Of a stretch of DNA of 64,000 bases, positions 1 through 9,417 are shown piece after piece. Source of the stretch: an uncultured Campylobacter sp. (GTDB lineage Bacteria > Campylobacterota > Campylobacteria > Campylobacterales > Campylobacteraceae); the NCBI RefSeq assembly GCF_963518785.1, contig NZ_CAUQKJ010000001.1, positions 62,001 to 126,000 on the forward strand. The letters are read 5' to 3'. The notes under the pieces are model-generated. The model saw nothing but the letters and a program-made list of their open reading frames with translations, searched no databases and was not told the DNA's origin. Position 1 is the first letter of the stretch. Each line of letters starts with the position of its first letter. The position numbers were made by a program, and so were the translations under genes.

Positions 1-1593
1 AGGTTGCAGCACCTGCCGCAACTTGCTATTTTTGCGATGGCGGATCCAAGCTTAAAAGAGCGAAATTTAAAAGAATTTAAAAACCAAATTTTAGATTTTA
101 TCCGCAACAATCCGCCTAGAATGGGCGTAAATTGGACCTGCACGATGGATGTGGGTATCAGGGTTGCCAACATGCTGGCGGCTTACGATATGTTTTGCCA
201 GATGGACGAGGGCGGAATTTTAGATCAAAATTTCAAGCAGACCTTTTCAAATAGCGTCTACGAGCATGCGCTTCATATCGTAAATAATCTGGAATATTCG
301 CCGCATCTTACGTCAAATCACTATCTAAGCGATATTGCGGGCCTGCTGTATGCGTGCGCATATTTGAACGGCGGCGGCGAGACAGACGCGTGGTTGGCGT
401 TTGCCGTGCAAGAAGTAATTAGCGAAATGAGAAAGGAATTTTACGAAGACGGCGGAAATTTCGAGAGTTCTACGAGCTATCACCGCTTAAGCGGCGAGCT
501 AATGGCGTATGCCACGGCTCTGATGCTGGGTCTAAAAAGCGAAAAAATTTCATCTTTGCAAAATTACGACGCAAAGCTTTGGCGCAAAAAGCCGAAACTT
601 TTGCCGCCGGAGGAGCAGGAATTTAAAATTTTAAACGGACAAATATCGTTGCCGCAGTGGTTCGCGGACAGGCTGTATAAAATCGGCAGGTTTACCGCCG
701 ACATCACAAAGCCAAACGGCGAAGTGCCGCAATTCGGCGATAACGATAGCGGTGGGTTTTTTAAATTTAGCCCAAACGGCGAGTTCTTGAGCAACAAACA
801 AGCCGCACGAAAATATCTAAATTTAAGCGGCTTTGAGGGCGGTGACGAGCCGTTTTGGGACGAGAATATCTTAAACCACTTCACGCTAATTAGCTGCATG
901 GGCGGAATTTTCGATGATGAGATATTTAAAAACGATATCTGCTTTGAGAGGAGCTTTATCCGCTCGCTTGCTGGGCGCACGCTGCAAGTAGGAGATAAAA
1001 CATACAAAAGCCAGATCGCTTCGGGCGTGAAATTTGGCGAACTGCCACACCGAAAAAGCATAGAATTTAAAATTCCAAATTCGCAAGAGATCAAAAATAT
1101 ATTTTATCCGGACAGCGGAATTTTTATCTTTAAATCCAGCAAATTTTACCTCGCTATCTGCGCTACGCCGCTTGGACAGAATGGCCACGGCGGACACACG
1201 CACAACGATAAGCTGGGCTACGAGCTGTGGATAGATGGGCTGGATATAGCGAGAGATCCTGGCACATATCTTTATACGCCGATCCCTAGCAGAAGAAATG
1301 AATTTAGAAGCGTCAAGGCCCACAACGTGCCGATTGTGGACGATTTGGAACAAAATAGTTGGGGCAAGGGGGCGATAGGACTATTTGGAATGTTTGCGGA
1401 ATGCAGGTGCGAAGTGGCGGATTTTGGAGAAAATTTTATAAGCCTCGCCGTAGAATATAAAGGCGTAAAGATAATTAGAAAATTTGAGATAAATGAAGGC
1501 AAGCTGGAGATTATCGATATGGCAAATAGGGAATTTTATTATAGTAAATTTGAGTTATATTCGAACGGATATGGGAAGTTGATGAAGATATGA
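1..1593 (+). CDS. Heparinase II/III-like family protein (5' end cut by window)
   Basis: The frame is open from the first base, so the true start lies upstream and about 530 C-terminal residues are visible. The first half has the alpha-helical toroid look of polysaccharide lyases (TSNHYLSDIAGLLYACAYL near residue 100). The second half carries the beta-sandwich signature NGHGGHTHNDKLGYELW followed by DPGTYLYTP. This family cleaves uronic-acid-containing glycans and is often encoded inside capsule or exopolysaccharide clusters. Its last codons overlap the next start (ATGA), so it heads a translationally coupled operon of glycosyltransferases. A role in trimming or processing the polymer made by this cluster is inference. 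The family call is fairly safe; the substrate is unknown. Confidence 0.75.
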   Translation, partial: RLQHLPQLAIFAMADPSLKERNLKEFKNQILDFIRNNPPRMGVNWTCTMDVGIRVANMLAAYDMFCQMDEGGILDQNFKQTFSNSVYEHALHIVNNLEYSPHLTSNHYLSDIAGLLYACAYLNGGGETDAWLAFAVQEVISEMRKEFYEDGGNFESSTSYHRLSGELMAYATALMLGLKSEKISSLQNYDAKLWRKKPKLLPPEEQEFKILNGQISLPQWFADRLYKIGRFTADITKPNGEVPQFGDNDSGGFFKFSPNGEFLSNKQAARKYLNLSGFEGGDEPFWDENILNHFTLISCMGGIFDDEIFKNDICFERSFIRSLAGRTLQVGDKTYKSQIASGVKFGELPHRKSIEFKIPNSQEIKNIFYPDSGIFIFKSSKFYLAICATPLGQNGHGGHTHNDKLGYELWIDGLDIARDPGTYLYTPIPSRRNEFRSVKAHNVPIVDDLEQNSWGKGAIGLFGMFAECRCEVADFGENFISLAVEYKGVKIIRKFEINEGKLEIIDMANREFYYSKFELYSNGYGKLMKI

Positions 1594-2675
1594 ATATTTT
1601 GTATATTTCTGATTCATATTTAAGTCTTTCGGTCTTTAAAAGTCAAGTCCACACAATTTGCAATTATCACTCAAAAAAACACAATGTTACACTTCTGGCT
1701 TTATGCAATATCCATGATATTAAGCAAGAAAAGCCGAAAGATGCCCTTTATGAGCTAGTTAAGCTTTATCGTTATCCAAAAATGTTTATTCCGATAATTA
1801 ATCGGCTTAGGGCATTTTCTTCAAAAAATATTTTAAATAAAATTTTAAATAGCGCAGATATTATACACTGCAGAGGGCACGTCAGTTCGGCCTTTGCTAT
1901 TAATTTATTAAAGATGCTTAAAATAGATAAACCTATTATTGCAGATATCAGGGGCGTTATAGGTGAGGAGCTTTTGAATCGGGAAACGCTACTGTCTAAA
2001 TTTTATTATACTCAGACGAAAATTATAGAGAGATATGTTTTTAAATATTGTGATTACCTGTTTTTTGTATCCCACAATATGCAAAAATACTATATGGACA
2101 AATACGGCTTTAAACAGCATAGTGCAGTATTTCCTACGATTGTAGACGAGAAGTTATTCTACGTTTCTTCTGAAAAAAGAAATATTATAAGAAAGCAGCT
2201 TAAAATATCTGAGAGATTGTGCTATGTCTATGTCGGTGGGGTTGATTATTGGCAAAATCTAGATAAAATTTTATTAAAATTTGATAAGATAAACAAAGAA
2301 AATAAAACAAAATTTTTCTTTATAGTTCTTACCAATAATAAACAGTGGGTATTTGATTTTTGTCATAAAAATAGTATTAAACTAGATAATTTTTACATTG
2401 ATAGTCTCCCTTACGATAAGGTGCCTCTATATCTTAATGCCGCTGACTTTGGAGTCATTATAAGAAATGACGATCTTATAAATTTTGTCGCATCTCCAAC
2501 GAAAATAAATGAATATTTGGCATGCGGACTTAAAATTATAAATGATTTGGACCAAATAGGCGTAAATCAAAAATTTTTAAATGTAGAGTATAGAGATATT
2601 GAAAGCATAATTAGCGAGCAGGATTCCATTTATTCTGCGCTTTTAATAGATAAAACTACTGAGATCAAAAAATGA
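1590..2675 (+). CDS. Glycosyltransferase, GT-B fold (GT4-like)
   Basis: This 361-residue protein has the two-Rossmann layout of GT-B glycosyltransferases: an N-terminal half with ADIRGVIGEE and YLFFVSHNMQKYY, a middle linker with YVYVGGVDYWQN, and a C-terminal SPTKINEYLACGL that matches the donor-binding E-containing segment. It would transfer a sugar to a lipid-linked or growing glycan at the cytoplasmic face of the inner membrane. It overlaps its neighbours on both sides by four bases (ATGA). It is clearly richer in A+T than manC or the sugar transferase downstream, which suggests separate acquisition. Donor and acceptor cannot be read from the sequence. Confidence 0.75.
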   Translation: MNILYISDSYLSLSVFKSQVHTICNYHSKKHNVTLLALCNIHDIKQEKPKDALYELVKLYRYPKMFIPIINRLRAFSSKNILNKILNSADIIHCRGHVSSAFAINLLKMLKIDKPIIADIRGVIGEELLNRETLLSKFYYTQTKIIERYVFKYCDYLFFVSHNMQKYYMDKYGFKQHSAVFPTIVDEKLFYVSSEKRNIIRKQLKISERLCYVYVGGVDYWQNLDKILLKFDKINKENKTKFFFIVLTNNKQWVFDFCHKNSIKLDNFYIDSLPYDKVPLYLNAADFGVIIRNDDLINFVASPTKINEYLACGLKIINDLDQIGVNQKFLNVEYRDIESIISEQDSIYSALLIDKTTEIKK

Positions 2676-3775
2676 AAATTTTATTTATCACGCTTAGAGC
2701 TGATCACGGCGGTGGGCCAAAACACGTTGATCTGCTTATAAATAATTTATCTAGCGAGATAGAGATATATCTTGCTTGTCCGCAAGATAGGCCCTACTAT
2801 GATCTGTGGAACGAGTCAAAAAAGATTAAAGACATATTTATCTTGCCGCATAGAAAATTTAGTTTGAAAAAACTCCTTGGGCTGAATAAATTTATAAAAG
2901 ATAATGATATAGAGATAGTCCATTCCCATGGTAAGGGCGCAGGCATATATTCGCGGATGCTTAAAATTTTAAATCCAAGGCTAAAAATAGTTCACACTTT
3001 ACACGGCGTTCATATCGGAGAATACGGCTTTTTGAAAAAGAGTGCATATATTTTTTTGGAGCGGTTTTTAACGCTATTTACCGATAAATTTATAAATGTT
3101 TCAAATAGCGAAAATAGCCTTTGTTTAAAGCTTAGACTATTTAAAAAAAGTAAGTGCGAGATCGTATATAACGGCATAAAAGCTCTTTTGAAAGACGATA
3201 ACGCCAAGATAAAATTTAATCTATCGGGAAAAAGGGTAGTTACGACTATTTCGAGATTTGATTATGCGAAAAATATGTCCTTGGCGTATGAGATAGCTCA
3301 AAATTTTAAAGACAACTCAAACATCGTTTTTTTGTGGCTCGGAGACGGCGACGATATGGCAAAATTTGAATCTATGGCGCAAAAAGACGGTGCAAATATA
3401 ATCTTTACGGGCTTTACCGATGAAATACCCGCGTATCTATCCGCTACGGACATCTACCTGTCTACGTCCAGGTGGGAGGGGCTGCCTTATGCGCTTATAG
3501 AGGCTCAGTCGCTCGGCATCCCGATAGTGGCGACAAACGTAGTGGGAAATAACGAGGTTGTAGAAAACGACAAAAACGGATTTTCGTTTGAGAGCGCGCA
3601 GCAAGCGTGCCGGGATATAAAAATTTTATTAAATGATGAGAAAATATACGGTAAAATGCAAGCCGAAGCATTGCTAAATTTTAAAGATAAATTTGATATA
3701 GGCATCGCGATTCGTAAAGTGGAAAAAATTTACGAGCAGATATTTGAAAATAGATCAACTAGGGAGCCACAATGA
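2672..3775 (+). CDS. Glycosyltransferase family 4 protein
   Basis: The 367-residue protein shows a classic GT4 pattern: an N-terminal glycine-rich loop (RADHGGGPKHVDLL), HSHGKGAGIYSR with the acceptor-side histidines, and the C-terminal E-x7-E motif in EGLPYALIEAQSLGIPIVAT. GT4 enzymes are retaining and use nucleotide sugars such as GDP-mannose or UDP-sugars. Start and stop codons overlap both neighbours (ATGA at each junction), so translation is coupled within the operon. The nearby GDP-mannose gene (manC) makes a mannosyl donor plausible, but this is inference. Its base composition lies between the AT-rich gene upstream and the GC-richer genes downstream. Confidence 0.82.
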   Translation: MKILFITLRADHGGGPKHVDLLINNLSSEIEIYLACPQDRPYYDLWNESKKIKDIFILPHRKFSLKKLLGLNKFIKDNDIEIVHSHGKGAGIYSRMLKILNPRLKIVHTLHGVHIGEYGFLKKSAYIFLERFLTLFTDKFINVSNSENSLCLKLRLFKKSKCEIVYNGIKALLKDDNAKIKFNLSGKRVVTTISRFDYAKNMSLAYEIAQNFKDNSNIVFLWLGDGDDMAKFESMAQKDGANIIFTGFTDEIPAYLSATDIYLSTSRWEGLPYALIEAQSLGIPIVATNVVGNNEVVENDKNGFSFESAQQACRDIKILLNDEKIYGKMQAEALLNFKDKFDIGIAIRKVEKIYEQIFENRSTREPQ

Positions 3776-4896
3776 AAAAAGCCCTTGTCCACGACTGGTT
3801 TAGCACCTATGCGGGCGCGGAGAAGTGTGTCGAGAGTTTTACCGATATCTGGGATGATTTTGAAATTTACAGCCTCATCGACTTTTTAAGCGATGCCGAC
3901 AGAGATAAAATTTTAAAGGGCAAGTGCGCCCACACGAGCTTTATTCAGAAGCTGCCCTTTGCGAAGGACAAATACCGCAACTACCTGCCGCTATTTCCGC
4001 TCGCGATCGAGCAGTTTGATCTAAGCGGCTACGATGTCGTGCTATCCAGCTCGCATGCCGTCGCAAAGGGGGTGCTGACGCACTCAAATCAACTTCATAT
4101 CGCTTATGTACACACGCCGATCCGCTATGCGTGGGATCTGTATCATCAGTATTTGCGTGAAAGCGGGCTGGATCGCGGCCTCAAGGGTATGCTGGCGAAG
4201 TATTTTTTACATAAAATTAGGCTTTGGGACGCGAGCACCGCAAACCGTGTGGATCACTACGTAGCAAATAGCCGCTACATCGCGCGCCGTATCAAAAAAA
4301 CCTACGGCAAGCCTAGCGACGTCATCTATCCGCCCGTGGATGTGGATAAATTTATGCTGCGCGAAGCTAAAGAGGAGTTTTACCTCACTGCCTCACGCAT
4401 GGTGCCGTATAAAAAGATCGATCTCATCGTAGAGGCGTTTTCGCAGACGGATAAAAAGCTGCTAGTTATCGGCGACGGGCCCGATATGGCGAAAATAAAA
4501 TCAAAAGCGGGCAAAAATGTCGAGCTTTTGGGCTTTGCAGACGATGAGACGATGGCGGATCTTATGGGGCGGGCTAAGGCGTTCGTTTTTGCCGCCGAGG
4601 AGGACTTCGGCATCACGCCGGTAGAAGCGCAGGCATGCGGTACGCCCGTGATCTGCTTTGGTCGCGGCGGCGCTCGCGAGACGGTGATTGACGGCGAGAG
4701 CGGGCTGTATTTTATGGAGCAAAATACAAAGGAGCTGCTCGCTGCCGTAGCTAAATTTGAGCAAAATTATGATAAATTTGAGCCTGCAAAAATCAGAGAA
4801 AATTCTTTAAAATTTTCGCGCGCACGCTTTGAGGTCGAGATCAAAAGCTACGTCGAGAAAAAATATGAGGAATTTAAGGACGGCCTAAATGACTAA
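3772..4896 (+). CDS. Glycosyltransferase family 4 protein, possible mannosyltransferase
   Basis: This 374-residue GT4 protein begins MKKALVHDWFSTYAGAEK and carries HTPIRYAWDLY, typical of a subgroup annotated as O-antigen or capsule mannosyltransferases. The donor site is EDFGITPVEAQACGTPVICF with the E-x7-E pair. The last eight bases overlap manC, which makes GDP-mannose, so use of that donor is a reasonable inference. The start overlaps the upstream gene (ATGA). From here on, codon use matches the GC-richer chromosomal background, unlike the glycosyltransferase at 1590-2675. Confidence 0.82.
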   Translation: MKKALVHDWFSTYAGAEKCVESFTDIWDDFEIYSLIDFLSDADRDKILKGKCAHTSFIQKLPFAKDKYRNYLPLFPLAIEQFDLSGYDVVLSSSHAVAKGVLTHSNQLHIAYVHTPIRYAWDLYHQYLRESGLDRGLKGMLAKYFLHKIRLWDASTANRVDHYVANSRYIARRIKKTYGKPSDVIYPPVDVDKFMLREAKEEFYLTASRMVPYKKIDLIVEAFSQTDKKLLVIGDGPDMAKIKSKAGKNVELLGFADDETMADLMGRAKAFVFAAEEDFGITPVEAQACGTPVICFGRGGARETVIDGESGLYFMEQNTKELLAAVAKFEQNYDKFEPAKIRENSLKFSRARFEVEIKSYVEKKYEEFKDGLND

Positions 4897-6253
4897 TATA
4901 ATCCTAAGCGGCGGCAGCGGCACGAGGCTGTGGCCCATCAGTCGCACGCTTATGCCAAAGCAGTTCGTGCGCCTCTTTGACGACCGCTCGCTTTTTATGA
5001 TGAGCTACGAGCGAAACTCCCCGCTATGTGAGCGCACGCTCGTCGTCTCGAACGAGCAGCAGTATTTTTTGGCGCTTGATCAGCTTGAGGCTCTGGGTGC
5101 GCGCGGCGTAAAATTTCTACTCGAGCCCGTCGGCAGAAACACGGCTCCTGCGATCGCGCTTGCTTGTTTGAGCCTAAAGACAGAGGAGATCGTTTTCGTA
5201 ACGCCGAGCGATCATCTAATTAGAGATGAGGCGGCGTATAAAAACAGCGTCTTGCGCGCACGCGAGCTTGCGAAGCAGGGGTTTTTGGTGACGTTTGGTA
5301 TCAAGCCTGCGGATGCAAATACGGGTTACGGCTATATCGAAGCAAGCGGCGAGGATGTGTTAAAATTTCACGAAAAGCCTGAGCTTGCGGCGGCGCAAAG
5401 CTACATAGCGGCTGGGAATTTTTACTGGAACAGCGGCATGTTTATGTTTAAAGCGGGCGTATTTTTAGGCGAGCTAAAAGCACAAAGCCCTGAAATTTAC
5501 GAAGCCTGCGTTCGTGCACACGAAAATTCTAACGCGGAAAATCCGATTAGAATTAAACTAGGCGATATGCAAGAGATCCCCGCAGATAGCATCGACTACG
5601 CGGTTATGGAGCGCACGAGCCTTGCTAAGGTCGTGCCCGCAGACATCGGCTGGAGCGATCTGGGAAGCTTCGATAGCTTGGACGCCGAGCTGCCTAAAGA
5701 CGCGAACGGCAACACTGCAAGCGAGCAAAATATTACTCTAAATTCTAAAAACAATCTCATCATCGGCTCAGGCCGCACGATAGCCGCCGTAGACGTCGAG
5801 GATCTCGCTATCGTCGATACCAAAGACGCCCTACTTATATGCAAAAAGGGCTCTACCCAAAAGGTAAAGCAGGTGGTGGAGCGGCTCGGAGATAGCGATC
5901 TGGTGCGCGTGCACGTAACGACGCACCGCCCGTGGGGTAGCTACACGGTGCTCGAAAACGAGCGCGGCTATAAGATCAAGCGTATCGTCGTTAAGCCCGG
6001 CAAGCGGCTATCGCTGCAGAAGCACTACCATCGCAACGAGCATTGGATCGTCGTTAGCGGCACCGCAGCCGTGACTGTGGGCGAGCGAAATTTCTTGCTG
6101 CGCGAGAATGAATCGACGTTCATTAGGATGGGCGAGATCCACCGCCTTGCAAACGAGGGCAAAATCCCCGTCGTGCTAATCGAAGCTCAAGTCGGCAGCT
6201 ACACTGGCGAGGACGATATCGTGCGCCTGCAAGACGATTTTAATAGGAGTTAG
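4889..6253 (+). CDS. manC: Mannose-1-phosphate guanylyltransferase / mannose-6-phosphate isomerase
   Basis: The enzyme makes GDP-mannose from mannose-1-phosphate and GTP, and in the bifunctional type also interconverts fructose-6- and mannose-6-phosphate. Residues 1-20 hold the nucleotidyltransferase loop SGGSGTRLWP. FVTPSDHLI and FHEKPE follow in the catalytic domain. The C-terminal quarter is a cupin with HRPWGSYTVLENERGYKIKR and QKHYHRNEHWIVVSG, the type II phosphomannose isomerase domain. The length of 454 residues is close to the usual 460-480. It overlaps the upstream glycosyltransferase by eight bases and is followed one base after its stop by the sugar transferase gene. It would supply GDP-mannose to the polysaccharide made here. 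Confidence 0.93.
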   Translation: MTNIILSGGSGTRLWPISRTLMPKQFVRLFDDRSLFMMSYERNSPLCERTLVVSNEQQYFLALDQLEALGARGVKFLLEPVGRNTAPAIALACLSLKTEEIVFVTPSDHLIRDEAAYKNSVLRARELAKQGFLVTFGIKPADANTGYGYIEASGEDVLKFHEKPELAAAQSYIAAGNFYWNSGMFMFKAGVFLGELKAQSPEIYEACVRAHENSNAENPIRIKLGDMQEIPADSIDYAVMERTSLAKVVPADIGWSDLGSFDSLDAELPKDANGNTASEQNITLNSKNNLIIGSGRTIAAVDVEDLAIVDTKDALLICKKGSTQKVKQVVERLGDSDLVRVHVTTHRPWGSYTVLENERGYKIKRIVVKPGKRLSLQKHYHRNEHWIVVSGTAAVTVGERNFLLRENESTFIRMGEIHRLANEGKIPVVLIEAQVGSYTGEDDIVRLQDDFNRS

Positions 6254-6254
6254 G

Positions 6255-7565
6255 ATGAAAAAGCAACTTTGCGTTTTGATAATCTTAGCGGTCGATATTT
6301 TCGGTATCTGGCTTTGCTTCGGACTTGCCGTGGTGCTTAAAAATTTGCTCTACGGCGATAGCGTACTGCTGGACATCGGCAGGTATCAGGGCTTCGCGCC
6401 GTCCTACGTCATAATGATATTTCTATTTTTCTATCAGGGGATCTATTCGAGGCGATATGATTTTTGGCACGAGAGTAGAATTTTAGTGAGAAGCTGCTTT
6501 TTTGGGCTTTTACTCAGCCTTGCGCTACTTGCTTTAATCAAAGTCAATTACGAATTTTCGCGCGCCAGCTTTATTTTGAGCTTTGCCTTTATGGCGGTGG
6601 TTTTGCCGCTTTTTAAGCTCGTAACGAAAAGGAAGCTTTTTAAATTTGGATTATGGCGAAAGAGGGCGAAAATTTTAGGCGAGGGCGAGGAGTTTGAGAG
6701 CGCCGTCTTAGAAAGCGCGTATTTAGGATATGTTAGAGCTCTTGGCGGCGATTATGACGTGTTGTTTATCGGCGGAAGCAGGCTTGGGGCGAAAGCCTTG
6801 AACGAGCTTATCGAGCATAATATCAGAAAGAACAAAGAAATTTTATTCACCCCCGTGTTACGCTCATATGATTTCACGCAGACGGATATTTACAGCGTTT
6901 TTGCTTCTCGCACCAGCCTCTTTGCGATACGAAATTCTTTGAAAAGCCCTTTAAATTTAGCTCTTAAACGCGGGCTTGATTTAGCGCTAATTTTCTTAGC
7001 GCTTCCTCTGCTGGTGCCGATTTTTAGCGTAATCGCGCTGATGATGAAGCTAAAAGAGCCCACAGGGAGCATATTTTTTTCGCATCAAAGGATGGGATTT
7101 GGCGGCAAGCCGTTTGGGTGCCTAAAATTTCGCTCGATGAAAGAAAACGGTGATGAAATTTTAGCTCAGTACCTAAAGCAAAATCCGCAAGAGGTGGAGT
7201 ATTTTGAAAAATATCACAAATATGAGCACGATCCGCGCATCACGAAGCTGGGCGATTTTTTGCGCAAAAGCTCGCTAGATGAGCTTCCGCAGCTGATCAA
7301 CGTCCTAAAGGGCGAAATGAGCATCGTGGGCCCTCGCCCATGCGCACAATACGAGCGCAAGGATATGGGTGAATATGCAGATCTCATCCTAGCCGTAAAG
7401 CCCGGCATTACGGGGCTTTGGCAGGTGAGCGGGCGCAGCGATGTGGATTTTGCGACCAGGGCCGGTATGGATACGTGGTATATGAAAAACTGGTCGATCT
7501 GGAACGACATCGTCATTATTTTAAAAACCTTCAAAGTCGTTTTGGCGCGAGAAGGGGCAAGCTGA
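6255..7565 (+). CDS. Undecaprenyl-phosphate sugar-1-phosphate transferase (WbaP/WcaJ family)
   Basis: This is an initiating transferase that loads the first sugar-1-phosphate onto undecaprenyl phosphate at the inner membrane. The N-terminal 125 residues contain several hydrophobic helices. A soluble central part follows, then a membrane-anchored catalytic domain from about residue 235. Its signature segments are FKSMK-like CLKFRSMKENGD, DPRITKLGDFLRKSSLDELP, KGEMSIVGPRP and KPGITGLWQVSGRS. The length of 436 residues fits full-size polyprenyl glycosylphosphotransferases. It is the last gene of the operon and lies one base after manC. The sugar it uses cannot be told; galactose or glucose phosphate is usual. 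Confidence 0.9.
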   Translation: MKKQLCVLIILAVDIFGIWLCFGLAVVLKNLLYGDSVLLDIGRYQGFAPSYVIMIFLFFYQGIYSRRYDFWHESRILVRSCFFGLLLSLALLALIKVNYEFSRASFILSFAFMAVVLPLFKLVTKRKLFKFGLWRKRAKILGEGEEFESAVLESAYLGYVRALGGDYDVLFIGGSRLGAKALNELIEHNIRKNKEILFTPVLRSYDFTQTDIYSVFASRTSLFAIRNSLKSPLNLALKRGLDLALIFLALPLLVPIFSVIALMMKLKEPTGSIFFSHQRMGFGGKPFGCLKFRSMKENGDEILAQYLKQNPQEVEYFEKYHKYEHDPRITKLGDFLRKSSLDELPQLINVLKGEMSIVGPRPCAQYERKDMGEYADLILAVKPGITGLWQVSGRSDVDFATRAGMDTWYMKNWSIWNDIVIILKTFKVVLAREGAS

Positions 7566-8049
7566 TCGGTTATCGAATTCTTAAGGCAGGTTCTTTCTTT
7601 TGAGATAAATTTTAAATTTAATACAGTGCTTCGATCGAGATACTAGAATCGCTTGAGGCTAAATTTGCACTATTTAAAATACATATACAACAATACAATC
7701 GCGCAGCAATAGTTATGAATTTGCGGCGTAAAATTTTAAATTTTGAAATTTCATCGTATGCTTGCGTAAAATAAGACTACGCGAAAATGGTATGCTTTAA
7801 TGCGGACGACCAAGATTGTGTAGTATCGCGGGAAAATTATAAGCACAAATCGTATTGCTTAAATACACAAAAAAGGTGCTACCCGATAAATTTTACTTTT
7901 GCTTTCCGCTTTCGTACGAATACTGCAATGTAAAATTTACGCAAAGCAATGAATTTTATCCTCGCTTCCGCCCCCGCTCTTTCTAAAATTCTAAATCGCC
8001 CATTGTAAAAAGCTGAGTTTTAAAATTTAGGGAATTTGCAGATAAAATT
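7566..8049. other. Non-coding stretch with AATT-core motifs
   Basis: I see no gene in these 484 bases. The stretch is A+T rich and has several copies of the taaaattt-type core found in the other non-coding stretches of this window. It separates the polysaccharide operon from the RTX remnants, and the composition changes across it. Confidence 0.6.
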
Positions 8050-8622
8050 TTGATCTGTTTGAGGGATAGGGGGATGGTGTCCGGTAAAATAGACAATGGA
8101 AATGAACTATTTGGAAATCACGCTATTTCAAATACCGCTTACGGATATACCGATAAAAAAGCAACCAACGGCTATGAGGCTCTAAAGGCCTATGATCTAA
8201 ATGGCGACAACGTAATAGAGGAAAAAGGACGAGATATTTAATAAGCTTAAAATTTGGAAAGGTACGAATTCTAACGGCATTACCGATGAAGGAGAGCTAA
8301 GCTCACTTACCGATAATAATATCAAAAGCATTGATCTAAACTATAAAGAGATAACGATAGACGAGAATTCTAATACCGTAAAGCAAGGCTCTGAGGCTGC
8401 TCTTATCGATGAGCTGACCTACGAATGGGCTGGAGTAAGGAAGCGGCTAAAGACTCACGGGGAATTTATAGCTGCTTAAGTAAGGTGGATATAGAATTCG
8501 TAAAAGCAATCAAATTAAATGCAAGAAGAGGACTGAGATTTTATAACATTCACTGTCGGCAGATTGCTTCGCTTGCAAAGTTTACCGCAATGACGAAAAA
8601 AGCAAAGAAAACAGAAGGATAA
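8050..8622 (+). pseudogene. Decayed RTX-type calcium-binding toxin fragment
   Basis: Three overlapping frame pieces together spell one recognisable protein region. The first piece reads NGYEALKAYDLNGDNVIEEK, an EF-hand-like segment common in large RTX proteins. A shift at the A5 run near 8222-8226 leads to KLKIWKGTNSNGITDEGEL and IKSIDLNYKEI, the expected continuation, ending in YEWAGV near 8435. A second shift returns to the first frame for KEAAKDSRGIY, which normally follows WAGV in this family. With two frameshifts and no N-terminus it is not a working gene. The last 40 residues before 8622 look unrelated. It lies directly upstream of the membrane protein gene at 8626. Homology is from memory of the family. 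Confidence 0.65.
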
Positions 8623-8625
8623 AAT

Positions 8626-9399
8626 TTGGAAAATTTTGAAAACTGGAATAAAAATGTTAAAAAACGGGATTTAAACTCAAACGAAAACGTAAATTTAAGC
8701 GATTTCAATCAAAGAGACTACGATAAAGAACCGATAGTAATTAAAAATCCTTATGAATTCTTTCTTTCAAATTTATTCTTTTTTTCTCATTGCGGAACGG
8801 TGCTTGTTTTATTGGTTTATGCTGATTATATGGGGATTGCAAATGTTAGCAATATTTTTCTATGGGCTTTTTTTGGAATTAGCGTTTTGCATATCGTCGC
8901 TACATTTTATTATTACATTATTAAAAACAAATGCGAAACCAAATTCACAAATAGAACGATAGAATTTATCATAAATGGCGAAACAAAAAGGGTTAAGAAT
9001 TTGGTTGATTTAGAACCTGTAGTAAGGACATTTAGATTGCTTACGCCATCATCGCTAATTGGAATTATTGTTTTTAATCTACTTATATTTTTTATGGTTG
9101 CATTAGTAAAAATGGTTCATTATCTTATCGCCTATTATGTCATTTATTTACTTTTAAATTGTTTATTTAAACTTATTTTTCATTTGATTTTAGGCGGAAA
9201 TTTGAAAGATTTTACATTATTTCCCGCTTTTATATTTGATTATGGAGAACTCATATGCAAAGGAAGGTCTAGTTTAGATATTCTTAAAGATAAATTTCAT
9301 ATGGTTTATATAATTCATAAACAAGATTATTCAGATTTACAAAAATATTTTTCTGATAAGAAACATATAAATTTAAATTTGGTTGAAAAGAAATTTTAA
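8626..9399 (+). CDS. Unknown multi-pass membrane protein in RTX patch
   Basis: I do not recognise a family. The protein has 257 residues and starts at TTG, four bases after the upstream remnant. A polar N-terminus of about 45 residues is followed by two hydrophobic helices (residues 48-105), a soluble piece with NRTIEFIINGETKRVKNL, two more helices (about 140-190) and a basic C-terminal tail. It is very A+T rich compared with core genes, a sign of transfer. It lies between an RTX C-terminal remnant and an RTX N-terminal remnant, so an immunity or secretion-accessory role is possible, but nothing in the sequence proves it. The protein at 34586-35497 has a similar layout. Confidence 0.5.
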   Translation: MENFENWNKNVKKRDLNSNENVNLSDFNQRDYDKEPIVIKNPYEFFLSNLFFFSHCGTVLVLLVYADYMGIANVSNIFLWAFFGISVLHIVATFYYYIIKNKCETKFTNRTIEFIINGETKRVKNLVDLEPVVRTFRLLTPSSLIGIIVFNLLIFFMVALVKMVHYLIAYYVIYLLLNCLFKLIFHLILGGNLKDFTLFPAFIFDYGELICKGRSSLDILKDKFHMVYIIHKQDYSDLQKYFSDKKHINLNLVEKKF

Positions 9400-9417
9400 C
9401 CTAAAAAGGAGAAAAAC

